Positions 17,847 to 26,862 of a stretch of DNA of 64,000 bases are shown in pieces. The translations under genes and the position numbers were made by a program. Numbering within the stretch: the stretch's first letter is position 1; each line of letters starts with the position of its first letter. Under the pieces are notes generated by a model, which saw only the letters and a list, made by a program, of their open reading frames with translations, was not told the origin of the DNA and did no database searches. The stretch comes from Coxiella endosymbiont of Amblyomma sculptum. Lineage in GTDB: Bacteria > Pseudomonadota > Gammaproteobacteria > Coxiellales > Coxiellaceae. The stretch is from positions 186,001 through 250,000 of the forward strand of contig NZ_CP033868.1 in the NCBI RefSeq assembly GCF_009883795.1, read 5' to 3'.

Positions 17847-18942
17847 CACATTGTCTCCAACAGGACGGACTGTTAATTTTTTCTATAGTCATTAGATCCG
17901 CTATTTCTATAATCGATTTGTTCTCTCTAAGAGCACACGTGAACAATTCCAAAAGACGGTCGTACAACTTTTCGATCAATTTATCAGCAACATCGGTGCT
18001 GTGGTAATTGTAAACGGCGGATGCTTGAATCAACCCCCCTGCATTGATGACATAATCAGGGACATAGAGCAATCCACGTTGGTGAGCGATGACACCGTAT
18101 TTTCGATGAGCGAGTTGATTATTAGCCGGCCCCGCAATAATAGAAGCTTTAATTCGACCGAGCGTATTTAAATTGATAGTACCACCAATAGCAGCCGGTG
18201 AGAAAATATCACATTCGACATCATAAATTTCTTCAGGAGCAACTACACGTGCTTGGAATTCATCTGAAAATCGTTGGGTCGCCTCGAATTTAAGGTCACA
18301 GACCGTAATGGTAACTCCTTGTTGATATAAAAGTTGAGCCAAATAATAAGCTGTTTTTCCAGCACCTTGTATGGCAACATGCAAACCTTCCAGATTGTCA
18401 CGATCCCATTTAAATTTGACAGCGGCTTCCAACCCATGAAAAATACCCTTTGCAGTAAAAGGAGAAGGGTCGTTCTGAGTTTTATCAACGCCTGAAGCGC
18501 CCACAACGTGTAATGTACGTTCGAAAATACTATCCATATCCTTTGTAGTCGTTCCGATGTCCATTGCCGTGATATATCGGCCATTAATATCGTGAATAAA
18601 GTCGCCAAAAGAACGGAAAATCGCTTTGCGATCGTAGATGCCTGTAGGTTCGATAATAACAGCTTTAGCCCCACCATGAGGGAGATCGCTAAAAGCGGCT
18701 TTTAAAGTCATCATGTAAGACAAACGCAGAGCGTCTTTTAGCGCCAAATTTATCGAATTATATCGGTAAAAACGACAACCGCCGATAGCGGGCCCTCGCT
18801 TGGTACTATGAATAGCGATAATAGCTTGCAGCCCGCTTATAGGATCGATTCTGGTGTGAATATCCCCAAAACCAAGTATTTTAGCGTAGCGCATTAAACC
18901 TTCATATGTGGGACGACGGTATCTCTTATATATTTTTGGCAC
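17821..18942 (-). CDS. ldh: Leucine (branched-chain amino acid) dehydrogenase
   Basis: 373 residues. NAD-dependent reversible oxidative deamination of leucine, valine and isoleucine to 2-oxoacids. The Glu/Leu/Phe/Val dehydrogenase catalytic region is intact: MTLKAAFSDLPHGGAKAVI with Lys81 and Lys93, and YITAMDIGTT with Asp115. The Rossmann loop reads IQGAGKTAYYLAQ (GxGxxA rather than the commoner GxGxxG). ADINAGG-type ending is YVINAGGLIQ. It is the first gene of ldh-pdhA-pdhB-pdhC; deamination followed by oxidative decarboxylation would give branched short acyl-CoAs, the primers of branched-chain fatty acids, which Coxiella is known to contain in quantity. That link is inference. Confidence 0.88.
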   Translation of the reverse strand: MPKIYKRYRRPTYEGLMRYAKILGFGDIHTRIDPISGLQAIIAIHSTKRGPAIGGCRFYRYNSINLALKDALRLSYMMTLKAAFSDLPHGGAKAVIIEPTGIYDRKAIFRSFGDFIHDINGRYITAMDIGTTTKDMDSIFERTLHVVGASGVDKTQNDPSPFTAKGIFHGLEAAVKFKWDRDNLEGLHVAIQGAGKTAYYLAQLLYQQGVTITVCDLKFEATQRFSDEFQARVVAPEEIYDVECDIFSPAAIGGTINLNTLGRIKASIIAGPANNQLAHRKYGVIAHQRGLLYVPDYVINAGGLIQASAVYNYHSTDVADKLIEKLYDRLLELFTCALRENKSIIEIADLMTIEKINSPSCWRQCDAKNNKCG

Positions 18943-19333
18943 AAGTTAAATCCCTTTTTTATTCAAAACGAGAGGATAATAGTATCAAGGATACTAACAA
19001 TACTAGCAATATGTTGAGAAAGAATTTTTTCCTAATCTTTTCCTTAGGAAGCGTAGACATTGTATGTCTAAAATTTGTTTTTTTGTAGACTATTCGTGAA
19101 GAAAAGTGGAACAAATAATGTATGGCAATTGCAATTGATTGCAATTGTCGGTATTTTTGGCCGAAGAAGACTGCAATATTCCTTGCGGGTTCGGTAAAAT
19201 TCAATCAGTAGATTTTTTGTTTGATGTCGTTGTGTAGTTTGTACATCGTGGATTTGTTCTGTTTTTATTTGCAATTTGTGGATTTCAGTTTCTCGTTTGG
19301 CTGTTATCAGAAAATGCAAAAAATTAGAAATCA
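18943..19333. other. Divergent intergenic region between ldh operon and ribD
   Basis: 391 bases without a recognisable gene; it must contain the promoters of the ldh operon (leftward) and ribD (rightward). A strong dyad lies at 19126-19147. Confidence 0.6.
19126..19147 (+). promoter_or_regulatory. 22-base dyad between ldh operon and ribD
   Basis: 10-base arms CAATTGCAAT and ATTGCAATTG around a TG centre, perfectly complementary. There is no T-run on either side, so a regulator-binding site is likelier than a terminator. It sits between two divergent transcription units. The regulator is unknown. Confidence 0.4.
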
Positions 19334-20401
19334 ATGAAAAATCCCGAAATTTATTTAGAACAAGCGTTAAAACTCGCTGAAATTCGACGAGGATTTTGCG
19401 CGCCTAATCCTGCAGTGGGAGCTGTATTGGTTAAGGATGATCAAATAATTTCCATGGGATTTCATAAAAAAAGTGGATCACCCCATGCAGAGGTAGAAGC
19501 TATCAATTCCGCTGGTAGTAGTGCGAAAGGAGCAAATTTATACGTAACTTTAGAACCTTGCTGCCATCACGGAAAAACACCACCGTGTACCGAATTGATT
19601 GTAAAAACCGGAATAAAAGCAGTCTATTATGGATCGATTGATCCCAATCCGAATGTCCTTAATAAAGGCGCTCAGACGCTACAGGAATCAGGAGTCGATT
19701 GTTTTTTGATAGCGGTACCTAAAATTAGATCCTTTTATGAAAGCTATACTCATTGGATAACCAATAAAAAACCTTGGGTCACTATCAAACTGGCAATTAG
19801 TTTGGATGGAAAAATTTCAGGAGCGAAAGGAAAACCGATTTCTTTGACTGGAGAAGGGTTAAAGCTTTATACACATGAGTTTCGAAGAAAGAGTGATGCT
19901 TTGCTTACTACAATAAACACAGTACTATACGACAATCCTCAAATGAATGTACGTCTTGCCAACAAAATAGTGAAGAAACCGATTTATATTCTCGACTCCA
20001 ATTTGAGTTTTCCATTAGACGCACGTATACATCGAACTGCTAAAAAATTGACTCTTTTTCATATAAAATCTGCTGATAAGAAGCGAAAAAAGGCTCTTAT
20101 TGAAAGAAACGTTCATTGTATTGAGATACGGAAGACTAAAAGAGGCACTTTGGATCTAGAAGAGATTATTGATATGATTGGAAAAAACGGAATTCACGAT
20201 CTGTGGGTGGAATCAGGTGGAAAATGTTTCCAATCTTTTCTGTGTAAAAAATTGGTTCAACACGCTTTAATTTATATCGCCCCTAGAATTTTGGGTGCTC
20301 AGTCTGGTTCTGTTTTTCACATGCCGTTTAATTTTCAAGGACAACGCATTCAATGGCATCAGATTGGAGAAGATGCAGTGTGTGATATTAAATTTCTCTG
20401 A
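19334..20401 (+). CDS. ribD: Riboflavin biosynthesis deaminase/reductase RibD
   Basis: 355 residues, bifunctional. The N-terminal cytidine-deaminase-like domain (1-145) has the zinc site SPHAEVEA (His51, Glu53) and TLEPCCHHGKTPPC (Cys76, Cys85). The C-terminal reductase domain (about 147-355) begins PWVTIKLAISLDGKISG and carries LWVESGGKCFQSF. It performs the second and third steps of riboflavin synthesis. The start is ATG 19334, directly matching the family N-terminus (PEIYLEQALKLA). It is separated from the ribE-ribBA-ribH group by a 282-base structured spacer; gene order is the usual one for gammaproteobacteria. Confidence 0.96.
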   Translation: MKNPEIYLEQALKLAEIRRGFCAPNPAVGAVLVKDDQIISMGFHKKSGSPHAEVEAINSAGSSAKGANLYVTLEPCCHHGKTPPCTELIVKTGIKAVYYGSIDPNPNVLNKGAQTLQESGVDCFLIAVPKIRSFYESYTHWITNKKPWVTIKLAISLDGKISGAKGKPISLTGEGLKLYTHEFRRKSDALLTTINTVLYDNPQMNVRLANKIVKKPIYILDSNLSFPLDARIHRTAKKLTLFHIKSADKKRKKALIERNVHCIEIRKTKRGTLDLEEIIDMIGKNGIHDLWVESGGKCFQSFLCKKLVQHALIYIAPRILGAQSGSVFHMPFNFQGQRIQWHQIGEDAVCDIKFL

Positions 20402-20447
20402 AGGTTTATCGCAGTTTTATTCCGTTAAAATCTGTATAAAATAAAAA

Positions 20448-20600
20448 GGAAGTTGACTTCCCGGTTGGATTTGCTATTGTAAGTTCGTGCAAAATCTTCC
20501 TATTTAGGAAGACGGGGTTTTTTGGTTTTGGAGACAAGACTTTAAATTTCCCTTGTACGATAAGAGGAGTGTCATTTTTCTTCTCTCCAAAACCAAAAAA
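20448..20600 (+). promoter_or_regulatory. Structured leader between ribD and ribE with three nested-order hairpins
   Basis: Three inverted repeats occur within 153 bases: GGAAGT/ACTTCC (20448-20461), TCTTCCTA/TAGGAAGA (20495-20512) and a 16-bp perfect pair (20518-20533 with 20585-20600, loop 51 bases). The first two have two-base centres. The region could be a terminator/antiterminator, an RNA stabilising element or decayed DNA. I looked for the conserved FMN riboswitch segments and did not find them. Confidence 0.4.
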
Positions 20601-20686
20601 GTGGGTTTGTATCGTCTTACGCAGGCAAGAAGAGGTTTTGTTTGTAAATAAATCGGTTGTATAATTTGGATCCTGGTATATAGATG

Positions 20687-21313
20687 ATGTTTACGGGTAT
20701 GATTGACCATTGTGGCAGGATACGATCTATTGAGATGATGCCAAAACAGGCGGTGGTTTGTGTTGAGACAGAATTTTCTGATTTACAGATTGGAGAAAGT
20801 ATCGCGATGGATGGGATTTGTGTGACAGTTGTAGGGGGAGCGGAGGAGGGAAGATTCTTCTGCGAACTCTCTTCAGAAACGTTAGAGCGTACTTCTGCAA
20901 ATTTCTATCGGTTGGGAAATCGAGTGAATTTGGAGCGCGCTTTGCGACTAATGGATCGAATGGGGGGGCATATAGTTACAGGTCATATCGATCAAACTGC
21001 TGTTACAGAAATTCCAGAAACTAAAAAGCAGAATAGGTTTTCTCAGGTAACTTTCAAAGGCTTTTCAAAAGAAGTTCGGTCTTATTTGATCAAAAAGGGT
21101 AGTATATCGATAAATGGAGTGAGTTTGACGATTAATGATGTAATGAAAGATGCGTTTTCAGTGATGTTGATTCCTCACACTTTAGAGAGAACAAATTTGA
21201 AAGATCTAGTAGTAGGAGATACGGTAAATATTGAATTTGATCTGATCGCAAAAATCATTGCTCAAGCAACTCGGGAGAAGATTTCCAATGAACAGAGCGT
21301 TCGACAGTATTAA
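20687..21313 (+). CDS. ribE: Riboflavin synthase, alpha chain
   Basis: 208 residues. It makes riboflavin from two molecules of 6,7-dimethyl-8-ribityllumazine. Two tandem lumazine-binding barrels are visible: MFTGMIDHCGRI start, GESIAMDGICVTV and LSSETLERTSANF in the first, GGHIVTGHIDQTA, GSISINGVSLTIND and MLIPHTLERTNL in the second. The family starts at MFTG, so the second ATG (20687) of an ATGATG pair is chosen. The 3' end overlaps ribBA by 26 bases. Confidence 0.95.
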   Translation: MFTGMIDHCGRIRSIEMMPKQAVVCVETEFSDLQIGESIAMDGICVTVVGGAEEGRFFCELSSETLERTSANFYRLGNRVNLERALRLMDRMGGHIVTGHIDQTAVTEIPETKKQNRFSQVTFKGFSKEVRSYLIKKGSISINGVSLTINDVMKDAFSVMLIPHTLERTNLKDLVVGDTVNIEFDLIAKIIAQATREKISNEQSVRQY

Positions 21314-22523
21314 AACAGCTTTAAAGACTTTGCGTGAAGGAGGTATGATTATCCTGGTCGATGACAAGTCGCGTGAAAACGAAGGCGATTTGGTCGTCTC
21401 CGCTACACACATTACATCCGATCAAGTGAATTTTATGGCCCAATATGGGAGGGGTTTGATTTGTTTGCCAATGGTATCTAGCGATTTTGAACGACTAGAC
21501 ATACCTATGATGGCAAGTCGCAATCAATCCCGTTATCAAACTCCTTTTGGAGTATCTATTGAGGGAGCTTATGGAGTGACAACGGGGATCTCAGCTCAAG
21601 ATCGAGCGCGTACAATTCGTATTGCTGTTGACGAGAAAAGCGGCCCTAACGATATTGTAATGCCCGGACATATTTTTCCATTGAAGGCAAAAGATGGAGG
21701 GGTGTTGGCTCGCCCTGGACACACCGAAGGAAGCATCGATTTGTGTCGTTTAGCAAATTTAAAGCCGGCTGCTGTTTTGTGTGAAATTTTGAACGAAGAT
21801 GGTGGTATGGCACGGTTGCCGGATTTACAACGATTTTCTGAGCATTATCAGATTCCACTTGTTAGTATTCATGATTTGATTACATATCGTATTAATTACG
21901 AAGTTTTAATTGAAGAGATTTCCGCCTCAACTCTTCCTCTTAAAAATAAGGGTAAATACACAATTAAGGTATTTCGTAGTAGAATTGACCGCTTAGAACA
22001 CGTAGCTTTAATTAGCCAAAAAAATACAGTGGACGGTCTTTGTTTGGTACGAATCCATTCAGAATGCTTGACCGGTGATGTGTTTGGTTCTTCTCGTTGT
22101 GATTGTGGTTGGCAATTGACTGCTGCTTTGGACGAGATTTCTTCCCGAGGGGGTATTCTGCTTTACTTGCGTCAAGAAGGACGTGGTATCGGTTTGGGAA
22201 ATAAGATAAAGGCCTACGCTCTACAAGAACAAGGGTTAGATACGGTAGAAGCAAACGATCATCTCGGTTTTGAGGCGGATTTACGGGATTACGGATTAGC
22301 AGCACAGATATTACGAATTTTAGGAGTGCACAAAATTTGCCTGCTGACTAATAATCCTAAAAAAGTCACGGATTTAAATCGTTATGGTATTGAAGTCTCT
22401 AAGCGAATGGCTTTGGAAACGGTACCGACATGCGATAATATTAGTTACTTAAAAACCAAAAGAGAAAAATTGGGTCATTTGCTAAACCTAACTGTAGAAG
22501 CGATTAATGATAAACCTACCTAG
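21288..22523 (+). CDS. ribBA: Bifunctional 3,4-dihydroxy-2-butanone-4-phosphate synthase / GTP cyclohydrolase II
   Basis: 411 residues. Residues 1 to about 205 are Rib[35 protein letters not shown]. Residues about 210-411 are RibA: zinc cysteines in [35 protein letters not shown] and TNNPKKV. Together they provide both precursors of lumazine from ribulose 5-phosphate and GTP. ATG 21288 follows GAGAAGA and overlaps ribE; ribH overlaps the end by 17 bases. Both domains look catalytically complete. Confidence 0.96.
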   Translation: MNRAFDSIKTALKTLREGGMIILVDDKSRENEGDLVVSATHITSDQVNFMAQYGRGLICLPMVSSDFERLDIPMMASRNQSRYQTPFGVSIEGAYGVTTGISAQDRARTIRIAVDEKSGPNDIVMPGHIFPLKAKDGGVLARPGHTEGSIDLCRLANLKPAAVLCEILNEDGGMARLPDLQRFSEHYQIPLVSIHDLITYRINYEVLIEEISASTLPLKNKGKYTIKVFRSRIDRLEHVALISQKNTVDGLCLVRIHSECLTGDVFGSSRCDCGWQLTAALDEISSRGGILLYLRQEGRGIGLGNKIKAYALQEQGLDTVEANDHLGFEADLRDYGLAAQILRILGVHKICLLTNNPKKVTDLNRYGIEVSKRMALETVPTCDNISYLKTKREKLGHLLNLTVEAINDKPT

Positions 22524-22953
22524 ATTAGCTATCGTGGCCAGTAAATTCAACCAATCAATAACGGAGAAATTATTGTTTGGGGCTTTTGTTCGTCTAACGG
22601 AATTGGGTTTCGAAGAGCATTATATCAAGAAAATTTGGGTACCAGGAGTTGTAGAAATCCCATTAATGGCGAAACAACTGGCAAAGACTGGTTGGTACGA
22701 TGTCGTTGTATGTTTTGGGGTAGTGATTCGAGGGGAAACCGATCACTATCGTTACGTTTGTCAACAAGTAAGTTTTGGGTGCCAACGCGTAGCTTTAGAA
22801 TACGAAATTCCTGTTGTTTTTGGTATTTTGACTACTCATAATCAAGAACAAGCTCTTGCTAGAACAGGAGGAAGAAAAGGTAATAAAGGAGTTGAAATGG
22901 TAGACGCGGCAATGATGATGGTAGAAAGTATAAGACAGGCTAAAATCAGATAG
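22507..22953 (+). CDS. ribH: 6,7-dimethyl-8-ribityllumazine synthase
   Basis: 148 residues. It condenses the pyrimidine and butanone-phosphate precursors into lumazine. Motifs: [11 protein letters not shown]-type start, [32 protein letters not shown] (with the catalytic-region His) and [15 protein letters not shown]. Length is normal. It overlaps ribBA by 17 bases, and the next gene begins inside its stop codon, so all are one operon. nusB and thiL, which often follow ribH, are absent. Confidence 0.95.
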   Translation: MINLPRLAIVASKFNQSITEKLLFGAFVRLTELGFEEHYIKKIWVPGVVEIPLMAKQLAKTGWYDVVVCFGVVIRGETDHYRYVCQQVSFGCQRVALEYEIPVVFGILTTHNQEQALARTGGRKGNKGVEMVDAAMMMVESIRQAKIR

Positions 22954-24050
22954 TGTACAACAGTAGAAATCCTATCTTACAAGGAATTTCTAATTGGTTT
23001 ATCCGTAATTTTTCGGATCCTGAAGCGTTGGCGTTGTTTTTTACTTTGTTTTTCGGATTTCTTCTGATTAAGTTTTTCGGAAAGTTTTTGTTACCGGTGA
23101 TAATAAGCGCGGTGTTTTCTTACCTCTTCGCTGCGCCAGTACGATGGTTAGAACGATGGTGGTTTCCAAGATGGCTTGCGGTTACTGTAATTTATTTCTT
23201 TCTTTTAGGTCTTTTTGTACTGACCCTATTTAGTTTACTTCCACTAATGTGGAAGCAGTTAGTAGGAATTATAGTGCACGAGCTCCCTAGAGCTATTACC
23301 AAAGGGCAAGCATGGATGACTGAACTCATGTTTCGTTATCCGAAACTATTTCCTATCAATCCGCTTTTCAGTTTTGGTGCTTATTTGCATCAGCAATCAG
23401 TTCGAATTGGACAATTGATTTTGTCCCGTTCTTTGGCTTCAATTCCTAATGTTATTGGGATAATTCTTTATTTTGTATTAGTGCCTTTACTTGTATTTTT
23501 CTTTCTAAAGGATGGAGAAATCATTAGTACCTGGATTAGCCGTTTTTTACCGGAGCGTCGAGGACTTATTCGAATTGTTTGGTATGAGATGGATCAAAAA
23601 ATTGGTGCTTATGTTCGTGGAAGAGCAATTGAAATAGTGATTGTCAGTTTTATCTCAGTTATCGCTTTTGTACTATTAGGGTTGCAATACGCTTTTTTAT
23701 TGGGTGTTTTACTGGGATTGTCTGTAATTGTACCTTATATCGGTGCGGTAATTGTTGCGATTCCCATTGCTATAATTGGACTCGTACAGTGGGGCTTTTC
23801 TGCGTATTTTGCGTACTTGGTGATTATCTACGCTGTAATTATTACTTTAGACGGAAATATATTGGTCCCGTTTCTATTTTCAGAGATTATGGACTTGCAT
23901 CCTGTGACAATTCTTTTGTCGACTTTGATTTTTGGAGGTATTTGGGGATTTTGGGGTGTTTTCTTTGCTATTCCTTTAGCTACGTTAACAAAATCAGTTC
24001 TGAGCGCATGGCCACAAACTTCTAGAAGGAGAGCCCTAGAAGGAGGGTAG
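22953..24050 (+). CDS. AI-2E family (PerM/YdgG-like) inner-membrane permease
   Basis: 365 residues with about eight hydrophobic segments: two pairs in the first 100 residues, a soluble stretch near 105-165, then several from 165 to 345. The AI-2E family signature region is present (YVLVP-like YFVLVPLLVFFFLKDGE, ARGRAIE-like YVRGRAIEIV, GLSVIVPYIGAVI, HPVTILLSTLIFGGIWG). Members export small molecules or act as Na+/H+ antiporters; the substrate here is unknown. The start is GTG inside TAGTG at the ribH stop (1-base overlap), so it is co-translated with the riboflavin genes; linkage to riboflavin transport would be speculation. Gene order ribH-AI-2E is unusual to me. Confidence 0.88.
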   Translation: MYNSRNPILQGISNWFIRNFSDPEALALFFTLFFGFLLIKFFGKFLLPVIISAVFSYLFAAPVRWLERWWFPRWLAVTVIYFFLLGLFVLTLFSLLPLMWKQLVGIIVHELPRAITKGQAWMTELMFRYPKLFPINPLFSFGAYLHQQSVRIGQLILSRSLASIPNVIGIILYFVLVPLLVFFFLKDGEIISTWISRFLPERRGLIRIVWYEMDQKIGAYVRGRAIEIVIVSFISVIAFVLLGLQYAFLLGVLLGLSVIVPYIGAVIVAIPIAIIGLVQWGFSAYFAYLVIIYAVIITLDGNILVPFLFSEIMDLHPVTILLSTLIFGGIWGFWGVFFAIPLATLTKSVLSAWPQTSRRRALEGG

Positions 24051-24162
24051 GGTAAAGAAAGAGACGGGTCCATCTCCTCACGTAGCGAAACAAGAATTCG
24101 CTGTTTTATCGTTTTATCACAGAAAATATTTTTCTACGACCAAATCACAATCTAGTGGCAAT

Positions 24163-24486
24163 TCAATTTTTGTCTTCTTCGTTACCAAACAACTTTCCTG
24201 AGGAAATTATTTTTTCTTGAGTGATTTTCGTTATTTTTCTATTTGCGTCGTTGAAAGCAGCTCTTATGAGAGCTTCAATAACTTCTTTTTTTTCTGCGAA
24301 AAGTTCATCAGAAAGTATAAAACTAACAATTTCATGTTGAGCGGTGAGAGTGACTTTCACCATGCCCGCCCCGGATTCACCGGTAACCTCAATTTTTGAC
24401 AATTCCTTCTGAGCTTTTTGCATTATCTCTTGGATTTTTTTCGTACTCTTCATTAATTTGTCTAAATTAAATGTGCCATCAATCAT
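24163..24486 (-). CDS. ybaB: YbaB/EbfC nucleoid-associated DNA-binding protein
   Basis: 107 residues. Features of the family: [19 protein letters not shown] amphipathic helix, [20 protein letters not shown] central strands, and an [15 protein letters not shown]-terminal helix. It is a small dimeric DNA-binding protein of unclear role in chromosome organisation or recombination. It follows recR by 9 bases and dnaX further up, the conserved dnaX-recR-ybaB neighbourhood with recR and ybaB swapped relative to E. coli. Confidence 0.93.
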   Translation of the reverse strand: MIDGTFNLDKLMKSTKKIQEIMQKAQKELSKIEVTGESGAGMVKVTLTAQHEIVSFILSDELFAEKKEVIEALIRAAFNDANRKITKITQEKIISSGKLFGNEEDKN

Positions 24487-24495
24487 TGTTTTCTG

Positions 24496-25116
24496 TTACC
24501 CCTTATTAAATTCTAAATTTTCGATAGGCACTCTGGAACGAAAAGCGTGACTTAAAGTACCGCCGTCAAGATATTCTAGCTCTCCTCCAATCGGAATTCC
24601 GTGCGCGATACGTGAGCATCTTATTTTGGCTCGATCTGTATGATTTACAATATAATGTGCTGTAGCCTTTCCTTCTACAGTCGCATTAGTGGCAATAATA
24701 AGTTCTGTAATAGATTCTTCTCTTAAGCGATCAAGTAAAATAGGGATTTTAATTTCTTGAGGTCCTATTCCATCCAAAGGAGATAATCGTCCTTGTAATA
24801 CAAAATAACGACCCGAATAAACTCGGGTCTGTTCTATAGCAACTACATCGGATGGGCCTTCTACAACACATAAAAGCGCAGAATTTCGCTTTGGATCGCA
24901 ACAAATATCACATAAATGTTGTTCAGTATAGATTTGACATAGTTGGCATTCTCGTACTTGGCTGATGGCAGATTGCAGAGATTGGGCTAACGCTAATCCC
25001 TTAGTATTAGCGGATTTTGTAAGAAGATGAAAAGCTATCCGTTGCGCAGATTTCGGACCCACTCCGGGTAAATATTGAAGCGCCATTATCAGCTTTTGTA
25101 TTAGTGGACTGAACAT
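24496..25116 (-). CDS. recR: Recombination protein RecR
   Basis: 206 residues from ATG 25116; an open frame extends 36 residues further but does not match the family. RecR with RecO/RecF loads RecA at gaps. Domains: helix-hairpin-helix (LQYLPGVGPKSAQRIAFHLL), C4 zinc finger (CQLCQIYTEQHLCDIC), then a Toprim domain (LLCVVEGPSDVVAIEQT, YFVLQGRLSPLDGIGP) and the C-terminal GIPIGGELEYLDGGTLSHAF. All are intact. It lies between dnaX and ybaB on the same strand. Confidence 0.95.
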   Translation of the reverse strand: MFSPLIQKLIMALQYLPGVGPKSAQRIAFHLLTKSANTKGLALAQSLQSAISQVRECQLCQIYTEQHLCDICCDPKRNSALLCVVEGPSDVVAIEQTRVYSGRYFVLQGRLSPLDGIGPQEIKIPILLDRLREESITELIIATNATVEGKATAHYIVNHTDRAKIRCSRIAHGIPIGGELEYLDGGTLSHAFRSRVPIENLEFNKG

Positions 25117-25236
25117 AAATGTATCCGCTTCACTTGTGCAAAATTTTTCATTTATTATCGCTTTTAAGAGATAAAGAAATTTCCTTACGATCGTTTTAGG
25201 GAGCGTACAAAATCTTCGCATCATCCTATTACAAAT

Positions 25237-26481
25237 TTATTGATTATTCAAAATTTTTGTTCTACCTCCTTCCGAAGGAGATAGGATTTCCTCTGTTGTA
25301 ATTTCCCGTTTTTCCTCTAAATTTGGGGGTTGGTTCTGTTTCTTTTGATAGTTCAGGTAGTCTTTCGGATCGTTGTGTTTTGATTTCCGAAGATGTTTTG
25401 ACGATTCCGGATAAAAGGCAAGCATCCGTAACAGCGTCATCTCAAATCCTATTTGTGAATTTGGTGAAAAAGGCAAATCTCGTTGTCCTAACAACGCAAT
25501 TTGATAAAAAAGTTGTACGTCTTCGCAATGGAGAAGATTCGCCAATTGACGCAGTCGTTTATGGTTGTGTTCAACATGAACGTCGGGGACTACTTGAATA
25601 ATAGCAATTTGATGAAGCAATGCTAATAATTCAACTAAAGCATTTGAGAAATCAATACCTTTTTGGGCAAGTGTATTGATCTGTTGTAACAGAACATTTC
25701 CTTGTTTCCACGCTAAAGCTTCAAGAATGTCAAATAACGGATTGGATTCAATAATTCCCAGCATGTTTTTAACATCTTTGGTAAAAATTTTACCGTTTCC
25801 GTAAGTTATACTTTGATCTAAAAGACTGAGAGCATCTCGAACATTTCCGTTAGCAGCGCGTACTAACAAATCAAGTGCGGATTTTTCAAACTCTATATTT
25901 TCTTTCTGTAGAATCTTTTGACAATGAACAGTCATTTGCTCCGGTAAAAGACGAATAAGATGAAATTGTAAGCATCTCGACAATACGGTTATTGGTAATT
26001 TTCGATAATCAGTAGTAGCGAGAATAAATTTCACATGATTGGGAGGCTCTTCCAGAGTTTTTAGTAGAGCGTTAAAACTGTGTCCAGAAAGCATATGCAC
26101 TTCGTCAATCAAGTAGACTTTAAATCGTCCTTTTGTTGGTGTATATTGAACACTATCAAGTAATTCTCTTATATCTTCTACTTTAGTTCGTGAAGCTGCA
26201 TCCACTTCAAAAAGATCAAGAAATCGCCCCGAATTGATTTCTTTACAGTTATCACAGACGTTGCAGGGATTAGCACTGATTTCTTTCTCACAATTAAGAC
26301 ATTTTGCGAGTAGACGTCCTAAAGTCGTTTTGCCTACACCACTAGGTCCTGTAAACAAATAGGCGTGGTGGAGGTGTTTTTGATTTAGAGCATTGACCAA
26401 AGCTCGAACAACAAATATTTGTCCAATTATTTCTCGAAAACGTTTAGGACGCCATTTCCGCGCTAATATTTGGTAAGACAT
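25237..26481 (-). CDS. dnaX: DNA polymerase III clamp-loader subunit DnaX, gamma-length only
   Basis: 414 residues, against 643 for E. coli tau and 431 for gamma. Complete AAA+ module: QILARKWRPKRFREIIGQ, Walker A GPSGVGKTTLG, four zinc Cys (CLNC...CNVCDNC), Walker B YLIDEVHMLS, SRC motif LSRCLQF, sensor GNVRDALSLLDQ; then collar domain III. The C-terminus is a short low-complexity tail (KQNQPPNLEEKRE). Domains IV and V, which bind DnaB helicase and the polymerase alpha subunit in tau, are missing. The frame ends cleanly and recR starts nearby, so this looks like a fixed truncation. I see no slippage heptamer. Confidence 0.93.
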   Translation of the reverse strand: MSYQILARKWRPKRFREIIGQIFVVRALVNALNQKHLHHAYLFTGPSGVGKTTLGRLLAKCLNCEKEISANPCNVCDNCKEINSGRFLDLFEVDAASRTKVEDIRELLDSVQYTPTKGRFKVYLIDEVHMLSGHSFNALLKTLEEPPNHVKFILATTDYRKLPITVLSRCLQFHLIRLLPEQMTVHCQKILQKENIEFEKSALDLLVRAANGNVRDALSLLDQSITYGNGKIFTKDVKNMLGIIESNPLFDILEALAWKQGNVLLQQINTLAQKGIDFSNALVELLALLHQIAIIQVVPDVHVEHNHKRLRQLANLLHCEDVQLFYQIALLGQRDLPFSPNSQIGFEMTLLRMLAFYPESSKHLRKSKHNDPKDYLNYQKKQNQPPNLEEKREITTEEILSPSEGGRTKILNNQ

Positions 26482-26606
26482 TTTGCAATCTTAGCCCCTT
26501 TTTTATTTTATCCTCTGCTGTCATCCGCGCTTTAGCGCTCGCCTGGTTTTAATTATGATCGAAATATGTAAACACAAACAACTTGCGCTGTTTTCTATCT
26601 TTCTCC

Positions 26607-26699
26607 CGGAGAGAGAGGGATTCGAACCCTCGGTACGAGATTGAAATCTCATACACACGATTTCCAGTCGTGCCTCTTTAACCACTCGAGCACCTCTCC
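26607..26699 (-). tRNA. tRNA-Ser(GGA)
   Basis: 93 bases with a class II long variable arm. Acceptor GGAGAGG pairs with TCTCTCC (one G-T), D arm GCTCGAGTGGTTAAAGAGGC, anticodon loop ACTGGAAATC with GGA at 34-36, T arm GAGGGTTCGAATCCCTC. CCA is not encoded (bases after G73 read GGG). Confidence 0.95.
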
Positions 26700-26862
26700 A
26701 TCTGATTCTATCTGTTTTAAGAATTTTAATATAAATTTTCGATCTTGTAACAAACGAAACAGAAATTGGTTTCAAACTAAACTAGAATGTTTAGAGTCGC
26801 AATATGTTAATTTTATAATTTCTTTTTTGTGAAAATCGTGGTCGCAAAAAATAGATCTTCCA

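Noticed and set aside
20448-20683. FMN (RFN) riboswitch upstream of ribE
   Set aside because: A TAAATTTCCC segment recalls part of the consensus, but the other conserved blocks and the multi-stem order are not present.
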